A DNA stretch of 10,705 nucleotides from Acidimicrobiia bacterium (GCA_025357995.1 JANYLF010000317.1:1-10705), one strand, 5' to 3'. Counted from the first letter of the stretch, positions 1 to 7,589 are shown. Numbers and translations are program-made. The notes: generated from the sequence alone by a model not told the origin.

Positions 1-1607
1 CCATCGCGATGGCGCGCCTCGTCCTCGGTTCCGAGATGCACATCCAGGCGCCGCCCAATTTGAGTGATGTCAGTGAACTCGCTGCGCTCATCGATGCCGG
101 TATCGACGATTGGGGTGGTGTCTCGCCGGTCACGCCCGATCACGTGAACCCCGAACGACCGTGGCCCGCGCTCGACGCACTGCGTGGCGCCACCGAGGCC
201 GCCGGTAAGACACTTGCGCCGCGCCTCACGGTGTACCCAGAGTACGTGCGCAACGAGACCGAATGGCTCCATGCCGACGTGCGGACGGCGGTGCGCCAGG
301 CTTCGGACCTCGAAGGTCTCGCCCGCGACGACCAGTGGTCGAGTGGCGGCAACACTCCTCCTCCGGTCATTCGAATCATCGGCGGATCCAGCGCGACCGC
401 GCCGACCAACGTGTTACGCGGTCCAGTGAGCGAGGTGCTCGACGGGGTGATGCTCGGCCAGGAGTTGGGTGAAGCCGAGCTCGTCACCCTGCTCGAAGCC
501 CGTGGGCCCGAGGTGCGCGCGGTGGCCGATGTCGCCGACCAACTGCGCCGAGACATCGTCGGCGACGTCGTCACGTTCGTCCGCAATCGCAACATCAATT
601 ACACCAACATCTGCACGTTCAAGTGCAAGTTCTGCGCGTTCTCGAAGGGCCCGCTGTCGCTGAACCTGCGCGGCGATCCCTACCTGCTCGACATCGAAGA
701 GATGCAACGCCGCGTCGTCGAAGCAGTGGAGTGCGGCGCCACCGAGGTGTGTCTCCAGGGCGGTATTCATCCCGACTTCGACGGCAACTACTACCTCGAC
801 GTGATCCGCCTCGTAAAGGAAGCCGCACCGAGCCTGCACGTGCACGGTTTCACCGCGCTCGAAGTGACCGAAGGTGCGAGGCGGCTCGGCATGGACCTCC
901 ACGAGTACCTCACGCTCGCGAAGGACGCCGGGCTCGCGACGCTTCCCGGCACCGCGGCGGAGATCCTCGACGACGAAGTACGGGCTGTCATTTGTCCCGA
1001 CAAGGTCAACACCGAGGAATGGCTCTACGCGCACCGCACTGCGCACGAGGTAGGACTCAAGTCGAACGTGACGATCATGTTCGGCTCGGTCGAACGCCCG
1101 GAGCACGTGGCGCGCCACCTGTTGCGCACCCGCGACCTGCAACGGGAAACGGGCGGATTCACCGAGTTCGTACCGTTGCCGTTTGTCCACATGGCCACTC
1201 CGATCTACCTCACCGGCCGATCGCGGCGCGGCCCCACGTTCCGTGAGGTGCTGCTCATGCACGCGGTCGGTCGCATCGCGTACGCGGGCACGATCGACAA
1301 CATTCAGATCTCGTGGGTGAAGACCGGCATCAACGGCGCCCAGCAGGCGCTGACCGCAGGTTGCAACGACCTGGGTGGAACCCTTATGGACGAGAACATC
1401 TCGCGCGCTGCCGGTGCGAATCACGGTCAGGAGGCCGACGACACCATGTTCCACGCGATCGTCGACCCACTCGGACGTCCGCTCGAACAACGCACCACGT
1501 TGTACGGCCGCACGAGCACCGTCGGAAAGCGGCTGCGCCCGCCGCCGGAAGCGCTCGAGCCCGGAACCCCCGTCGAGCTCCGCGCCCGCGCCGAGGTCGT
1601 CGCGTGA
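1..1607 (+). CDS. fbiC: FO synthase FbiC (CofG-CofH fusion), 5' end outside window
   Basis: Makes 7,8-didemethyl-8-hydroxy-5-deazariboflavin (FO), the chromophore of coenzyme F420, from tyrosine and 5-amino-6-ribitylaminouracil by two radical-SAM reactions. The first ~80 residues (HIQAPPNL, then VSPVTPDHVNPERPWP and YPEYV) are the C-terminal end of a CofG-type domain. After a linker a complete CofH domain follows, with the radical-SAM cluster CTFKCKFC (Cys 202, 206 and 209, counting from the ATG at 9). Later CofH landmarks are CLQGGIHPDFDGNYY, the TFREVLLMHAVGRI stretch and a GGTLMDENISRAAGA block. The frame is open to the left edge, and the ATG at 9 lies inside the CofG domain, so it is not the start. 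The CofG half with its own cluster should lie upstream. The stop TGA overlaps the GTG of the next gene by 4 bp. The family call is very secure. Confidence 0.95.
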   Translation, partial: IAMARLVLGSEMHIQAPPNLSDVSELAALIDAGIDDWGGVSPVTPDHVNPERPWPALDALRGATEAAGKTLAPRLTVYPEYVRNETEWLHADVRTAVRQASDLEGLARDDQWSSGGNTPPPVIRIIGGSSATAPTNVLRGPVSEVLDGVMLGQELGEAELVTLLEARGPEVRAVADVADQLRRDIVGDVVTFVRNRNINYTNICTFKCKFCAFSKGPLSLNLRGDPYLLDIEEMQRRVVEAVECGATEVCLQGGIHPDFDGNYYLDVIRLVKEAAPSLHVHGFTALEVTEGARRLGMDLHEYLTLAKDAGLATLPGTAAEILDDEVRAVICPDKVNTEEWLYAHRTAHEVGLKSNVTIMFGSVERPEHVARHLLRTRDLQRETGGFTEFVPLPFVHMATPIYLTGRSRRGPTFREVLLMHAVGRIAYAGTIDNIQISWVKTGINGAQQALTAGCNDLGGTLMDENISRAAGANHGQEADDTMFHAIVDPLGRPLEQRTTLYGRTSTVGKRLRPPPEALEPGTPVELRARAEVVA

Positions 1608-2599
1608 CCGGCGTAGATGTGGTCGCGATTGGGAACGCGCTCGTCGACGTCTTGAGCAACGAGACCGACGAGTTCGTGACTCGCCATGCAATGGTGAAGG
1701 GTTCGATGGATCTCATCGACACGGCGCGCGCCGAGGCGCTGTACGCCGCGATGGGTCCCGGGGTGGAGATCTCCGGTGGGAGCGCGGCGAATACGACTGC
1801 CGGCATCGTGTCGCTCGGCGGCTCGGCCGCGTACATCGGTCGGGTTCGCGATGACCAACTCGGAGTCGTCTACCGCCACGACCTGACTGCCGCGGGCGTG
1901 CATTTCGACACCGTTGCGGCCACTAACGGCCTAGCGACTGGTCGCAGCCTCATCATCGTGACGCCCGATGCGGAGCGCACGATGAACACGTACCTCGGTG
2001 CGTCATCCGAGCTCACCGTCGACGATGTGGACACCGATCTGATTCGTCGCGCGGCGATCACGTACCTCGAGGGCTATCTCTGGGATTCTCCCGCCGCCCA
2101 AGATGCGTACCGGCACGCGGCGAACGTCGCCCACGACGCGGGTCGACAGGTCGCGCTCACCCTGTCCGACGGGTTCGTCGTCGACCGTCACCGCGACACG
2201 TTTCTCGACCTCATCGCCGACTCGGTCGACTTGTTGTTCGCCAACGACGTGGAGCTCCAAAGCCTGTACGAAGTGGATACGTTCGATGCCGCCATCGCCA
2301 AGGTGCGTCATCACTGCACTATTGCGGCGATCACGCGTGGTGCCGACGGTTCGGTGTTGCTCTCCGGCGACGACATCATCGAAGTGCCGGTCGAACCGGT
2401 TCCGGGCGGACATGTGGTCGACACCACAGGAGCCGGTGACCTGTACGCCGCCGGCGTCATGCACGGTCTTGCTCGTGGTCGCGACCTGCGCACCTGCGGC
2501 CGCTTCGGTGGGCTGGCGGCGTCCGAGTGCATCTCGCATCTCGGGGCGCGCCCACAGACGTCACTCGCGGACGCGGCCGTCGCGGCCGGTATCGGCTGA
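1604..2599 (+). CDS. PfkB-family carbohydrate/nucleoside kinase (adenosine kinase-like)
   Basis: A 331-residue ATP-dependent kinase of the ribokinase/PfkB family, which transfers phosphate to a sugar or nucleoside hydroxyl in the cytoplasm. The N-terminal strand VVAIGNALVDVL, the substrate-side GGSAANT motif (58-64) and the second PfkB signature DTTGAGDLYAAG (from residue 273) are all present. Asp279 is the expected catalytic base and GAG the anion hole. The sequence resembles the adenosine kinase-like branch more than 6-phosphofructokinase, but the true substrate cannot be read from it. The start is the GTG at 1604: it gives the usual short lead to the first beta strand and overlaps the fbiC stop (GTGA), which implies translational coupling. 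Possible starts further upstream lie inside fbiC. The gene is followed after 14 bp by the LOG-family gene, so it is the middle gene of a probable operon. Confidence 0.9.
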   Translation: MTGVDVVAIGNALVDVLSNETDEFVTRHAMVKGSMDLIDTARAEALYAAMGPGVEISGGSAANTTAGIVSLGGSAAYIGRVRDDQLGVVYRHDLTAAGVHFDTVAATNGLATGRSLIIVTPDAERTMNTYLGASSELTVDDVDTDLIRRAAITYLEGYLWDSPAAQDAYRHAANVAHDAGRQVALTLSDGFVVDRHRDTFLDLIADSVDLLFANDVELQSLYEVDTFDAAIAKVRHHCTIAAITRGADGSVLLSGDDIIEVPVEPVPGGHVVDTTGAGDLYAAGVMHGLARGRDLRTCGRFGGLAASECISHLGARPQTSLADAAVAAGIG

Positions 2600-2602
2600 G
2601 CC

Positions 2603-2608
2603 GAGGGA
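2603..2608 (+). promoter_or_regulatory. Ribosome binding site of the LOG-family gene
   Basis: GAGGGA lies 5 nt before the GTG at 2614, inside the 14-bp gap after the kinase stop. It supports GTG 2614 over in-frame starts inside the kinase gene. Confidence 0.55.
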
Positions 2609-2613
2609 CTCGC

Positions 2614-3912
2614 GTGGATCTCCCCCGCTACCGCACCGGTGACGCCGCTCTCGACACGCGAATTGCCGCGCTTATCGACGAGGTCGCACCGGAGCACAGT
2701 GCCGACCTCGTCTTCGAGATGATGGTGACGGCGCTCCGACTCGCGCGCGATCACGCGAACCGCGGTGACATCAAGATCGCGAACTCCGCGTTGAAGGAGA
2801 TGCGATACGCCTTCTCCGTGTTCGCTCCGTATCGCGCCGCGCGTAAGGCGTCGATCTTCGGCTCGGCGCGGACGAAACCCGACGATCCGTTGTACGACCA
2901 GGCCCGTCGGCTGGCCGCCGCGCTCGCCGAGCGAGGCTGGATGGTCGTGACGGGCGCGGGTCCCGGAATCATGAGCGCAGGCATCGAAGGTGCCGGGGTC
3001 GAGAACGCGTTCGGTGTGAGCATCCGACTCCCGTTCGAGGGCACCACGAGCGAGTTCCTCGCCGATGACCCGAAGCTGGTGAACTTCCGCTACTTCTTCA
3101 CCCGCAAGCTCGCGTTCGTGAAGGAATCGGACGCGTTCATCCTGTTGCCGGGTGGCTTCGGCACGCTCGACGAGGCATTCGAGACGCTCACGCTCATCCA
3201 GACCGGCAAGGCGCAGCCCGCGCCGGTGGTGTTACTCGATGTTCCCGGCGGCACGTACTGGACGGGTTGGCGCGAGTTCGTCGTGGCCGAGCTGCTCGAC
3301 CGCGGGTATCTCGCGCCCACTGATCTCGACCTGGTGTTGATCACCGACGACGTGAACGTCGCGGTGACCGAAGCGCAGCAGTTCTACGCGAACTACCACT
3401 CGATGCGCTTCGTCGGCCGCGACATCGTGCTTCGAGTGCAGCGGGCACCGGACGCGGCTGGGTTGGCGCGGCTCAATGTCGACTTCGCGGACATCATCGA
3501 GAGTGGCGAGATCCGGGCGTCGGGCCCAACCGCGCGCGAGGAACGCGACGGCGACGAGATCCACCTCGATCGCGTCGTGTTCCGATTCGACAAGTACCAC
3601 TGGGCCCGTCTGCGCCGACTCATCGACGCCCTGAACGGTTTCTACCTCCTTCTCCGCTCTTGGCCCTGCGGGCCGGGCCGCCGTATCGCCGGGCGTGACC
3701 GCCGAGCGGCGCTTCGGGCGGCCGCGGGCCGGGTTCATCGGAGTTTGCGCCTCGCTTACGCTCGTCTACTCGTCGTACGTGGTGATCGGGTCGAGGGCGC
3801 GGATTGCCTTCTCGATCGCGCGGCGGGCTTGGAGGATCTTCTTCTCCGATGCCGCCGCGGCCTCGTCGCCATTGGCGGCGGCGCGCAATGCGTCGTAGGC
3901 GCGGTCGCGTAA
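2614..3912 (+). CDS. LOG-family (TIGR00730-like) Rossmann-fold protein with abnormal C-terminal tail
   Basis: Family members are nucleoside 5'-monophosphate phosphoribohydrolases (cytokinin-activating LOG type), often misnamed lysine decarboxylases. In bacteria the role is often purine nucleotide turnover, and for this longer subtype the substrate is unknown. Seen here: an alpha-helical N-terminal extension (1-75), the first Rossmann strand ASIFGSAR (79-86), GAGPGIM (114-120), R164-K165 and the hallmark PGGFGTLDE (179-187) with its catalytic Glu. The conserved part ends at RLRRLIDALNGF (residue ~343, position 3642), where I would expect a stop. Instead the frame runs 89 codons more to the TGA at 3910-3912. 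That tail has 17 Arg and no Lys, resembles nothing I know, and overlaps the convergent small gene by 147 bp. The family call is strong; the true protein end is doubtful. Confidence 0.85.
   Translation: MDLPRYRTGDAALDTRIAALIDEVAPEHSADLVFEMMVTALRLARDHANRGDIKIANSALKEMRYAFSVFAPYRAARKASIFGSARTKPDDPLYDQARRLAAALAERGWMVVTGAGPGIMSAGIEGAGVENAFGVSIRLPFEGTTSEFLADDPKLVNFRYFFTRKLAFVKESDAFILLPGGFGTLDEAFETLTLIQTGKAQPAPVVLLDVPGGTYWTGWREFVVAELLDRGYLAPTDLDLVLITDDVNVAVTEAQQFYANYHSMRFVGRDIVLRVQRAPDAAGLARLNVDFADIIESGEIRASGPTAREERDGDEIHLDRVVFRFDKYHWARLRRLIDALNGFYLLLRSWPCGPGRRIAGRDRRAALRAAAGRVHRSLRLAYARLLVVRGDRVEGADCLLDRAAGLEDLLLRCRRGLVAIGGGAQCVVGAVA
3662..3731. terminator. Cluster of three GC-rich hairpins between convergent genes
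   Basis: Three perfect inverted repeats follow one another: GGCCC-TGC-GGGCC (3662-3674), CGCCG-AG-CGGCG (3700-3711, more realistically a 4-bp stem with a GAGC loop) and CGGCC-GCG-GGCCG (3719-3731). They sit between the end of the conserved LOG domain and the 3' end of the convergent glc operon, where a bidirectional terminator would be expected. No T-run follows, so factor-independent termination is uncertain. In DNA this GC-rich, short hairpins arise by chance, though three in 70 bp is notable. Confidence 0.35.
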
Positions 3913-3954
3913 CGATTCTTCGATGGTGCGGAGTTGCTCGACGAGCTCAGTCAT
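3766..3954 (-). CDS. Small helical protein coupled to glcF (62 aa)
   Basis: I do not recognise this protein. It has 62 residues, starts MTELVEQLRTIEESL and ends ALDPITTYDE. It contains no Cys, membrane segment or signal peptide. It is rich in Ala, Glu, Arg and Lys and is predicted by eye to be two amphipathic helices (about 2-27 and 32-54) joined by an NGDE turn, a helical hairpin or short coiled coil. Its ATG overlaps the glcF stop by 8 bp, and a GGAGG (3967-3971) lies 12 nt upstream, so it is probably translated by coupling to glcF as the last gene of the glc operon. The reading frame stays open far upstream inside glcF (to 4413), but that part is a shadow frame. Its 3' half lies opposite the read-through tail of the LOG gene. 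Function unknown; an accessory or unrelated regulatory peptide is possible. Confidence 0.7.
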   Translation of the reverse strand: MTELVEQLRTIEESLRDRAYDALRAAANGDEAAAASEKKILQARRAIEKAIRALDPITTYDE

Positions 3955-5107
3955 TTCCAAGGCGGGCCTCCAGGAGTTCGGCGGGATGGCGGACGTCGAG
4001 CCCCGCCGCGGCGAGGTGCATGGCGCAACCGGGGTTGGCCGATGCCACGACAAAGGTTGCGACGCCACCCGCGGCTGCTCGAATGGCCGCGACCTTTCGC
4101 GCGCGAACGGCTTCGGAGAGCTCGGGCTGGAAGGCGGAGTATGCACCACCGGCGCCGCAACACAGGCCGTCGTCGGCGGTGGTGCGAACGTCGTACCCGG
4201 CGCGCAGGCCTGCGGCAACGGGCTCGTGCGCGTGCTGCACGTGGCGGAGGTGACACGGGTCCTGGACCACGACGACGGTGTCGCTTGGTGTGAGCGTGAG
4301 CTGGCGCGATACGAGCCAGGTGGAGAAGTCCACCACCCGCGCCGAGAACTGGCGCGCCGCTTCGGTGTCCAGGAGACGGCCGTAGTCCAAGAGCGCGGCG
4401 CCGCAGCCCGCACTGTCCACCACTATCGGCGCGTCACCGGGGAACGCACTTATCACGCGCCCGGCCAGGCGCACCGCGTCGTCGTACCGGCCCGCGTGTA
4501 CGTGCAGCGCACCACAACAATCGGCGCCGGCGTCGGGAAGTCCGACGCGCGCATTGGTGGCTCGCATGACCCGCAGCGCGGCGCGGTGGGTATCGCGCTG
4601 CCACGCGTCCATCACGCAACCGGTGAAAAGGTACGCGTCGGGCGCCGCGTCGGCGGTGAGCGTCTCGGGTGCGCGGAGCGGCAACGGCGGCAGTCCGAAC
4701 CGCTTCGGCACCAATCGCAATCGCTGCCCGATCGCGGTGGCGCGCGTCGCGAAGCCAAGGACTCGTCGGTTGGGTAGCAGCGCGCGGTAGCCGACCCACT
4801 CGACCGCCCGGCGCCGACGAGACCGTTGGGGAGCGAGTGCGGCGCGGGTGTCCTCCATGAGGTGACCGAACTGCACGCCGGACGGGCACGCGGCTTCGCA
4901 CGCTCGACACTGGATGCAGGCGTCCATTGCCGCGACAAACGATGCGTTGAGCGGCGCACGCTCGTCAACGATCGCCCGCATCGCGGCGATTCGACCCCTG
5001 GGCGACGCGATCTCCTCGCCGGTGACGCGATACGTCGGGCAATGCGGCAGACAGAGACCACAGCCAACGCAGGCGACGAGTTCGGCGTCGTCGAGGTGGA
5101 GCTTCAT
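3947..5107 (-). CDS. glcF: Glycolate oxidase iron-sulfur subunit GlcF
   Basis: Electron-transfer subunit of glycolate dehydrogenase. It passes electrons from the flavin subunits towards the quinone pool at the cytoplasmic face of the membrane. The 386-residue protein has two N-terminal [4Fe-4S] motifs, CVGCGLCLPHCP (Cys 13, 16, 19, 23) and CIQCRACEAACP (Cys 64, 67, 70, 74). Two cysteine-rich CCG domains follow: FTGCVMD with DCCGALH (197-198) and SAGCG; then QDPCHLRH, GLCCGAGGAYS (316-317) and a final NPGC. Length and domain order match the GlcF family. The start is ATG 5107, which overlaps the glcE stop (ATGA, 4 bp) and has GGAG (5113-5116) 5 nt upstream on the minus strand. The frame is open further upstream, but only within glcE. 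The stop overlaps the start of the small downstream gene. Confidence 0.93.
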   Translation of the reverse strand: MKLHLDDAELVACVGCGLCLPHCPTYRVTGEEIASPRGRIAAMRAIVDERAPLNASFVAAMDACIQCRACEAACPSGVQFGHLMEDTRAALAPQRSRRRRAVEWVGYRALLPNRRVLGFATRATAIGQRLRLVPKRFGLPPLPLRAPETLTADAAPDAYLFTGCVMDAWQRDTHRAALRVMRATNARVGLPDAGADCCGALHVHAGRYDDAVRLAGRVISAFPGDAPIVVDSAGCGAALLDYGRLLDTEAARQFSARVVDFSTWLVSRQLTLTPSDTVVVVQDPCHLRHVQHAHEPVAAGLRAGYDVRTTADDGLCCGAGGAYSAFQPELSEAVRARKVAAIRAAAGGVATFVVASANPGCAMHLAAAGLDVRHPAELLEARLGND

Positions 5108-6114
5108 CGCGTCTCCGTTGCCGGAACGCGACCCGGGCTGAACTTGCCGGTCGGGTCGAGCGCGTGCCGAACCCGGCGCTGGAGTTCGACCGCGGGGAAC
5201 GTTCCACCGAATGGATCGAGATCGGTTGCGCCACCGGTCCGCAACATCCACCCGCCGAGGCCTTCCGCGGCGCCACGCGCCGCGACCAACCCACTCACCG
5301 TCTCCGTCGCGACGTGCACCGTGCCCACCCCGTATTCGGCGAGCGAGTCGAGTCCGTCGATCGCGTCGAGGGCCGTGAGCAATCCGTCGAGCTGGGCGGG
5401 GTCGATCGCGATCCGCGCCCGGTGAACTCCCACGGGATGCGTGGGTGCGGCGGAGGGTGCGAAGGATGCCGTGTCGGTCTCAGCGCGCAGATCGGCGGCG
5501 TTTCCTTCGAGCAGCACCGCGGTAACGCCCCGGGCGCGAACGATCGCCGTAGGCGCAAAGAGGGCCCCGCGCAGAACACTCGCCGCCGTCGCCGTCTCGA
5601 ACCACTCGGAGGCAGCCGGCCGCGGGCGGGTCCGAAGCGTGACGCGAGTGATCACGCCGAGCGTGCCCAGCGAACCGACGAACAGGCGCGGAACGTCGTA
5701 CCCGGTCACGTTCTTCACCGTGGGCCCGCCGCCCCGAGCGACCTTGCCTTCAGCCGTGACGAACTCCACCTCGAGCACGTGATCGCGCAGCGGTCCGTGG
5801 CCCAGCCGACGCAACCCGGAGAGTCCGGTGGCGATGATGCCGCCCACCGTGGCCGAGGCGTCGCTCGCGTCGAGAGGACACTCCTGGCCGTGTTCGGCGA
5901 GCGCCGCGTCGAGCTCCGCGTACGGTGTCCCGGCCCGCACCGAGACGGTCATGTCGAACGGCTGGACGTCGACGATTCCGGATGGCGCCCTGACTTCGGT
6001 GGCTTCCAGGACGCGTCCGCCGATCTCCGCGTGCGTACCCGCACCGATTGGCACCACCGCGGTCGCGGTCGCCACCGCGGCTGCTATCTCCGCCACGGCG
6101 GTCGTGGGGGTCAT
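5104..6114 (-). CDS. glcE: Glycolate oxidase FAD-binding subunit GlcE
   Basis: Second flavin-binding subunit of glycolate dehydrogenase, required with GlcD and GlcF for glycolate oxidation. The 336-residue protein carries a PCMH-type FAD-binding domain: VPIGAGTH (21-28), the SVRAGTPYAELDAAL stretch (58-72), ASATVGGIIATG (86-97), GPLRDHVLEVEFV (107-119), GGPTVKNVTGYDVPRLFVGSLG (129-150) and GVITRVTLRTRP (153-164). The short C-terminal half ends in KFSPGR, the usual family end (compare FNPGR). It is shorter than GlcD and lacks the GEHGIG motif, as expected for GlcE. ATG 6114 overlaps the glcD stop by 4 bp (ATGA). The frame extends upstream to 6585 only as a shadow inside glcD. It is the middle of the tightly coupled glcD-glcE-glcF set. 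Confidence 0.92.
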   Translation of the reverse strand: MTPTTAVAEIAAAVATATAVVPIGAGTHAEIGGRVLEATEVRAPSGIVDVQPFDMTVSVRAGTPYAELDAALAEHGQECPLDASDASATVGGIIATGLSGLRRLGHGPLRDHVLEVEFVTAEGKVARGGGPTVKNVTGYDVPRLFVGSLGTLGVITRVTLRTRPRPAASEWFETATAASVLRGALFAPTAIVRARGVTAVLLEGNAADLRAETDTASFAPSAAPTHPVGVHRARIAIDPAQLDGLLTALDAIDGLDSLAEYGVGTVHVATETVSGLVAARGAAEGLGGWMLRTGGATDLDPFGGTFPAVELQRRVRHALDPTGKFSPGRVPATETR

Positions 6115-7550
6115 ACCCACGCGCCATCGGGGATGGCGCCGAGCTCGCCGCACCGACTGCCGCGGGGCAGGATCTTGTCGGGGTTGGCCAGGCCGTCGGG
6201 GTCGAAGGCGTCTCGGAGCCGCGCCTGCACGTCGAGGTCGTCGGCGGAGAAGAACAACGGCATGGCGTCGCGCTTCTCCAGGCCGATGCCGTGCTCGCCC
6301 GAGAGCACCCCGCCCGCATCGATGCAGGCGCGGAGGATCTCGTCGCCGGCTGCGTGGACGCGTTCCCAGATCCCGGGTGTGCGTCCGTCGAAGACGAGCA
6401 GTGGATGCAGGTTGCCGTCGCCGGCGTGGAACACGTTCATTGCGATCAGCTCGTACCGGGCGGAGATCTCGTAGACCTGGCGAATCACCTGTACCAGTTT
6501 CGTGCGGGGCACCACCGCGTCGTGGAGGTAGTAGTCGGGTGCGATGCGGGCGACTGCGCCGAAGGCCGACTTCCGCGCCTTCCACAACAACGCGCGTTCG
6601 GTGGCGTCGGCGGCGATCCGCACCGTGCGGGCACCATGGTCCCGACAGATCGCGTCGATCGCGGAGGCGTCGTGCGTGACTCCGCCGTGAAGTCCGCCAA
6701 CCTCCACGAGCAGCACGGCGTCGGCATCGCGCGGCAAGCCTGCGTGCACGAAGTCTTCGACGGCCGCGGTCGCCTGCGCGTCCATCATCTCCAGCGCCGC
6801 CGGAACGATCCCGGCCGCGATGATCGCGGACACCGCGGCCGCAGCGTCTTCGATCGCGGTGAAGTCGGCCAGCATGGTGCGGATCTCAGGTGGGTCCGGC
6901 ATGAGCCGCACGCACACGCGCGTCGCGATTCCCATGGTGCCCTCGCTGCCCACGAAGGTGCCGCGCAGGTCGAGGCCCGGCGCGTCGGGCGCGAGTCCAC
7001 CGAGGATCTCCACGGTTCCGTCGGGCAGCACGACCTCCACCGCCAGCACGTGAGCGGAGGTCACTCCCGCGGCCAGACAGTGCGGGCCGCCGGCGTTGGT
7101 GCCCACGTTGCCACCGATGGTGCACGCCTGTTGCGAGGACGGATCGGGTGCGTAATGCAACCCGAGATGCGATACGGCTCGAGTGAGGTCGAGATTGAGG
7201 ACGCCCGGCTCGACCCACGCCCGGCGCGCATCGGCATCGATCTCGAGTATTTGGTTCATTCGGGTGGTGACGATCACCAGTGCACCGTCGAGCGGGGTGG
7301 CGCCGCCCGCGAGCCCGGTCCCGCTCCCCCGGGCGACGAACGGAATCGCGAAGCGGTTCGCGGTCGTGACGGCGAACGCCACGTCGGCTGTGGTTGACGG
7401 GAAGCACACTGCGCCGGCTCGGCCCGTCGCGGTCCCACCGTCGCGCTCGTAGAGGGTCAGTTCGAGCGGTTCGGCCCGCGCCTTGTTCGCGCCGAGACCG
7501 GCGCGGAGGGCGGCAACGAGATCGGCGAGGGTATCGACGGCAGTGGTGAT
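6111..7550 (-). CDS. glcD: Glycolate oxidase catalytic FAD subunit GlcD (start codon non-standard)
   Basis: Oxidises glycolate (possibly D-lactate) to the 2-oxo acid using FAD. Motifs, numbered from a start at 7550: LYERDGG (33-39), RGSGTGLAGGATP (75-87), the PDPSSQQACTIGGNVGTNAGG stretch (136-156), FVGSEGTMGIATRV (199-212), HAGDGNLHP (375-383), SGEHGIG (417-423) and FDPDGLANP (449-457). Together these are diagnostic of FAD-binding oxidase/GlcD. The conserved N-terminus (helix VDTLADLVAALRAGLG, then YERDGG) is in frame upstream of the first standard start, the GTG at 7409. Between the in-frame TAG at 7560-7562 and that GTG there is no ATG, GTG or TTG. I therefore place the start at an ATC (7550), at low certainty. 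If GTG 7409 were used, 47 conserved residues would be lost. First gene of the minus-strand operon. Confidence 0.88.
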   Translation of the reverse strand: MTTAVDTLADLVAALRAGLGANKARAEPLELTLYERDGGTATGRAGAVCFPSTTADVAFAVTTANRFAIPFVARGSGTGLAGGATPLDGALVIVTTRMNQILEIDADARRAWVEPGVLNLDLTRAVSHLGLHYAPDPSSQQACTIGGNVGTNAGGPHCLAAGVTSAHVLAVEVVLPDGTVEILGGLAPDAPGLDLRGTFVGSEGTMGIATRVCVRLMPDPPEIRTMLADFTAIEDAAAAVSAIIAAGIVPAALEMMDAQATAAVEDFVHAGLPRDADAVLLVEVGGLHGGVTHDASAIDAICRDHGARTVRIAADATERALLWKARKSAFGAVARIAPDYYLHDAVVPRTKLVQVIRQVYEISARYELIAMNVFHAGDGNLHPLLVFDGRTPGIWERVHAAGDEILRACIDAGGVLSGEHGIGLEKRDAMPLFFSADDLDVQARLRDAFDPDGLANPDKILPRGSRCGELGAIPDGAWV

Positions 7551-7556
7551 CCGCCG

Positions 7557-7562
7557 ATGCTA
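7557..7562 (-). promoter_or_regulatory. Possible -10 element for the glc operon
   Basis: The minus strand reads TAGCAT (fits TANNNT, the actinobacterial -10 consensus) 6 nt before the ATC proposed as the glcD start, so transcription could begin at or next to the first codon (leaderless). No convincing -35 is seen. A six-base match of this kind is weak evidence alone. It does sit in the only space available between the divergent genes. Confidence 0.25.
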
Positions 7563-7576
7563 CCGACGCGCCCCAC

Positions 7577-7582
7577 TACATT
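7577..7582 (+). promoter_or_regulatory. Possible -10 element for the M20 peptidase operon
   Basis: TACATT (fits TANNNT) lies 7 nt before the GTG at 7590, the spacing expected for a leaderless actinobacterial transcript. There is no Shine-Dalgarno sequence in front of that GTG, which agrees with leaderless use. No clear -35 element is visible. Confidence 0.28.
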
Positions 7583-7589
7583 CGCCGAC

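Noticed and set aside
9..11. ATG as the true start of the first gene
   Set aside because: The codon sits inside a conserved CofG C-terminal domain, and the frame continues to the left edge, so the gene begins upstream.
414..1691. 425-codon minus-strand open frame opposite fbiC
   Set aside because: It lies antisense to clear radical-SAM coding sequence, has low-complexity Arg/Val/Glu composition and shows no motif.
3695..3898. Possible 67-aa plus-strand protein starting at GTG 3695
   Set aside because: It has no ribosome binding site and lies mostly antisense to the coupled small gene, with no family likeness. Its one hydrophobic run (FIGVCASLTLVYSSYVVIG) is not enough support.
6048..7397. 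449-codon plus-strand open frame opposite glcD
   Set aside because: The opposite strand carries all GlcD motifs; this frame has none and is a composition artefact.
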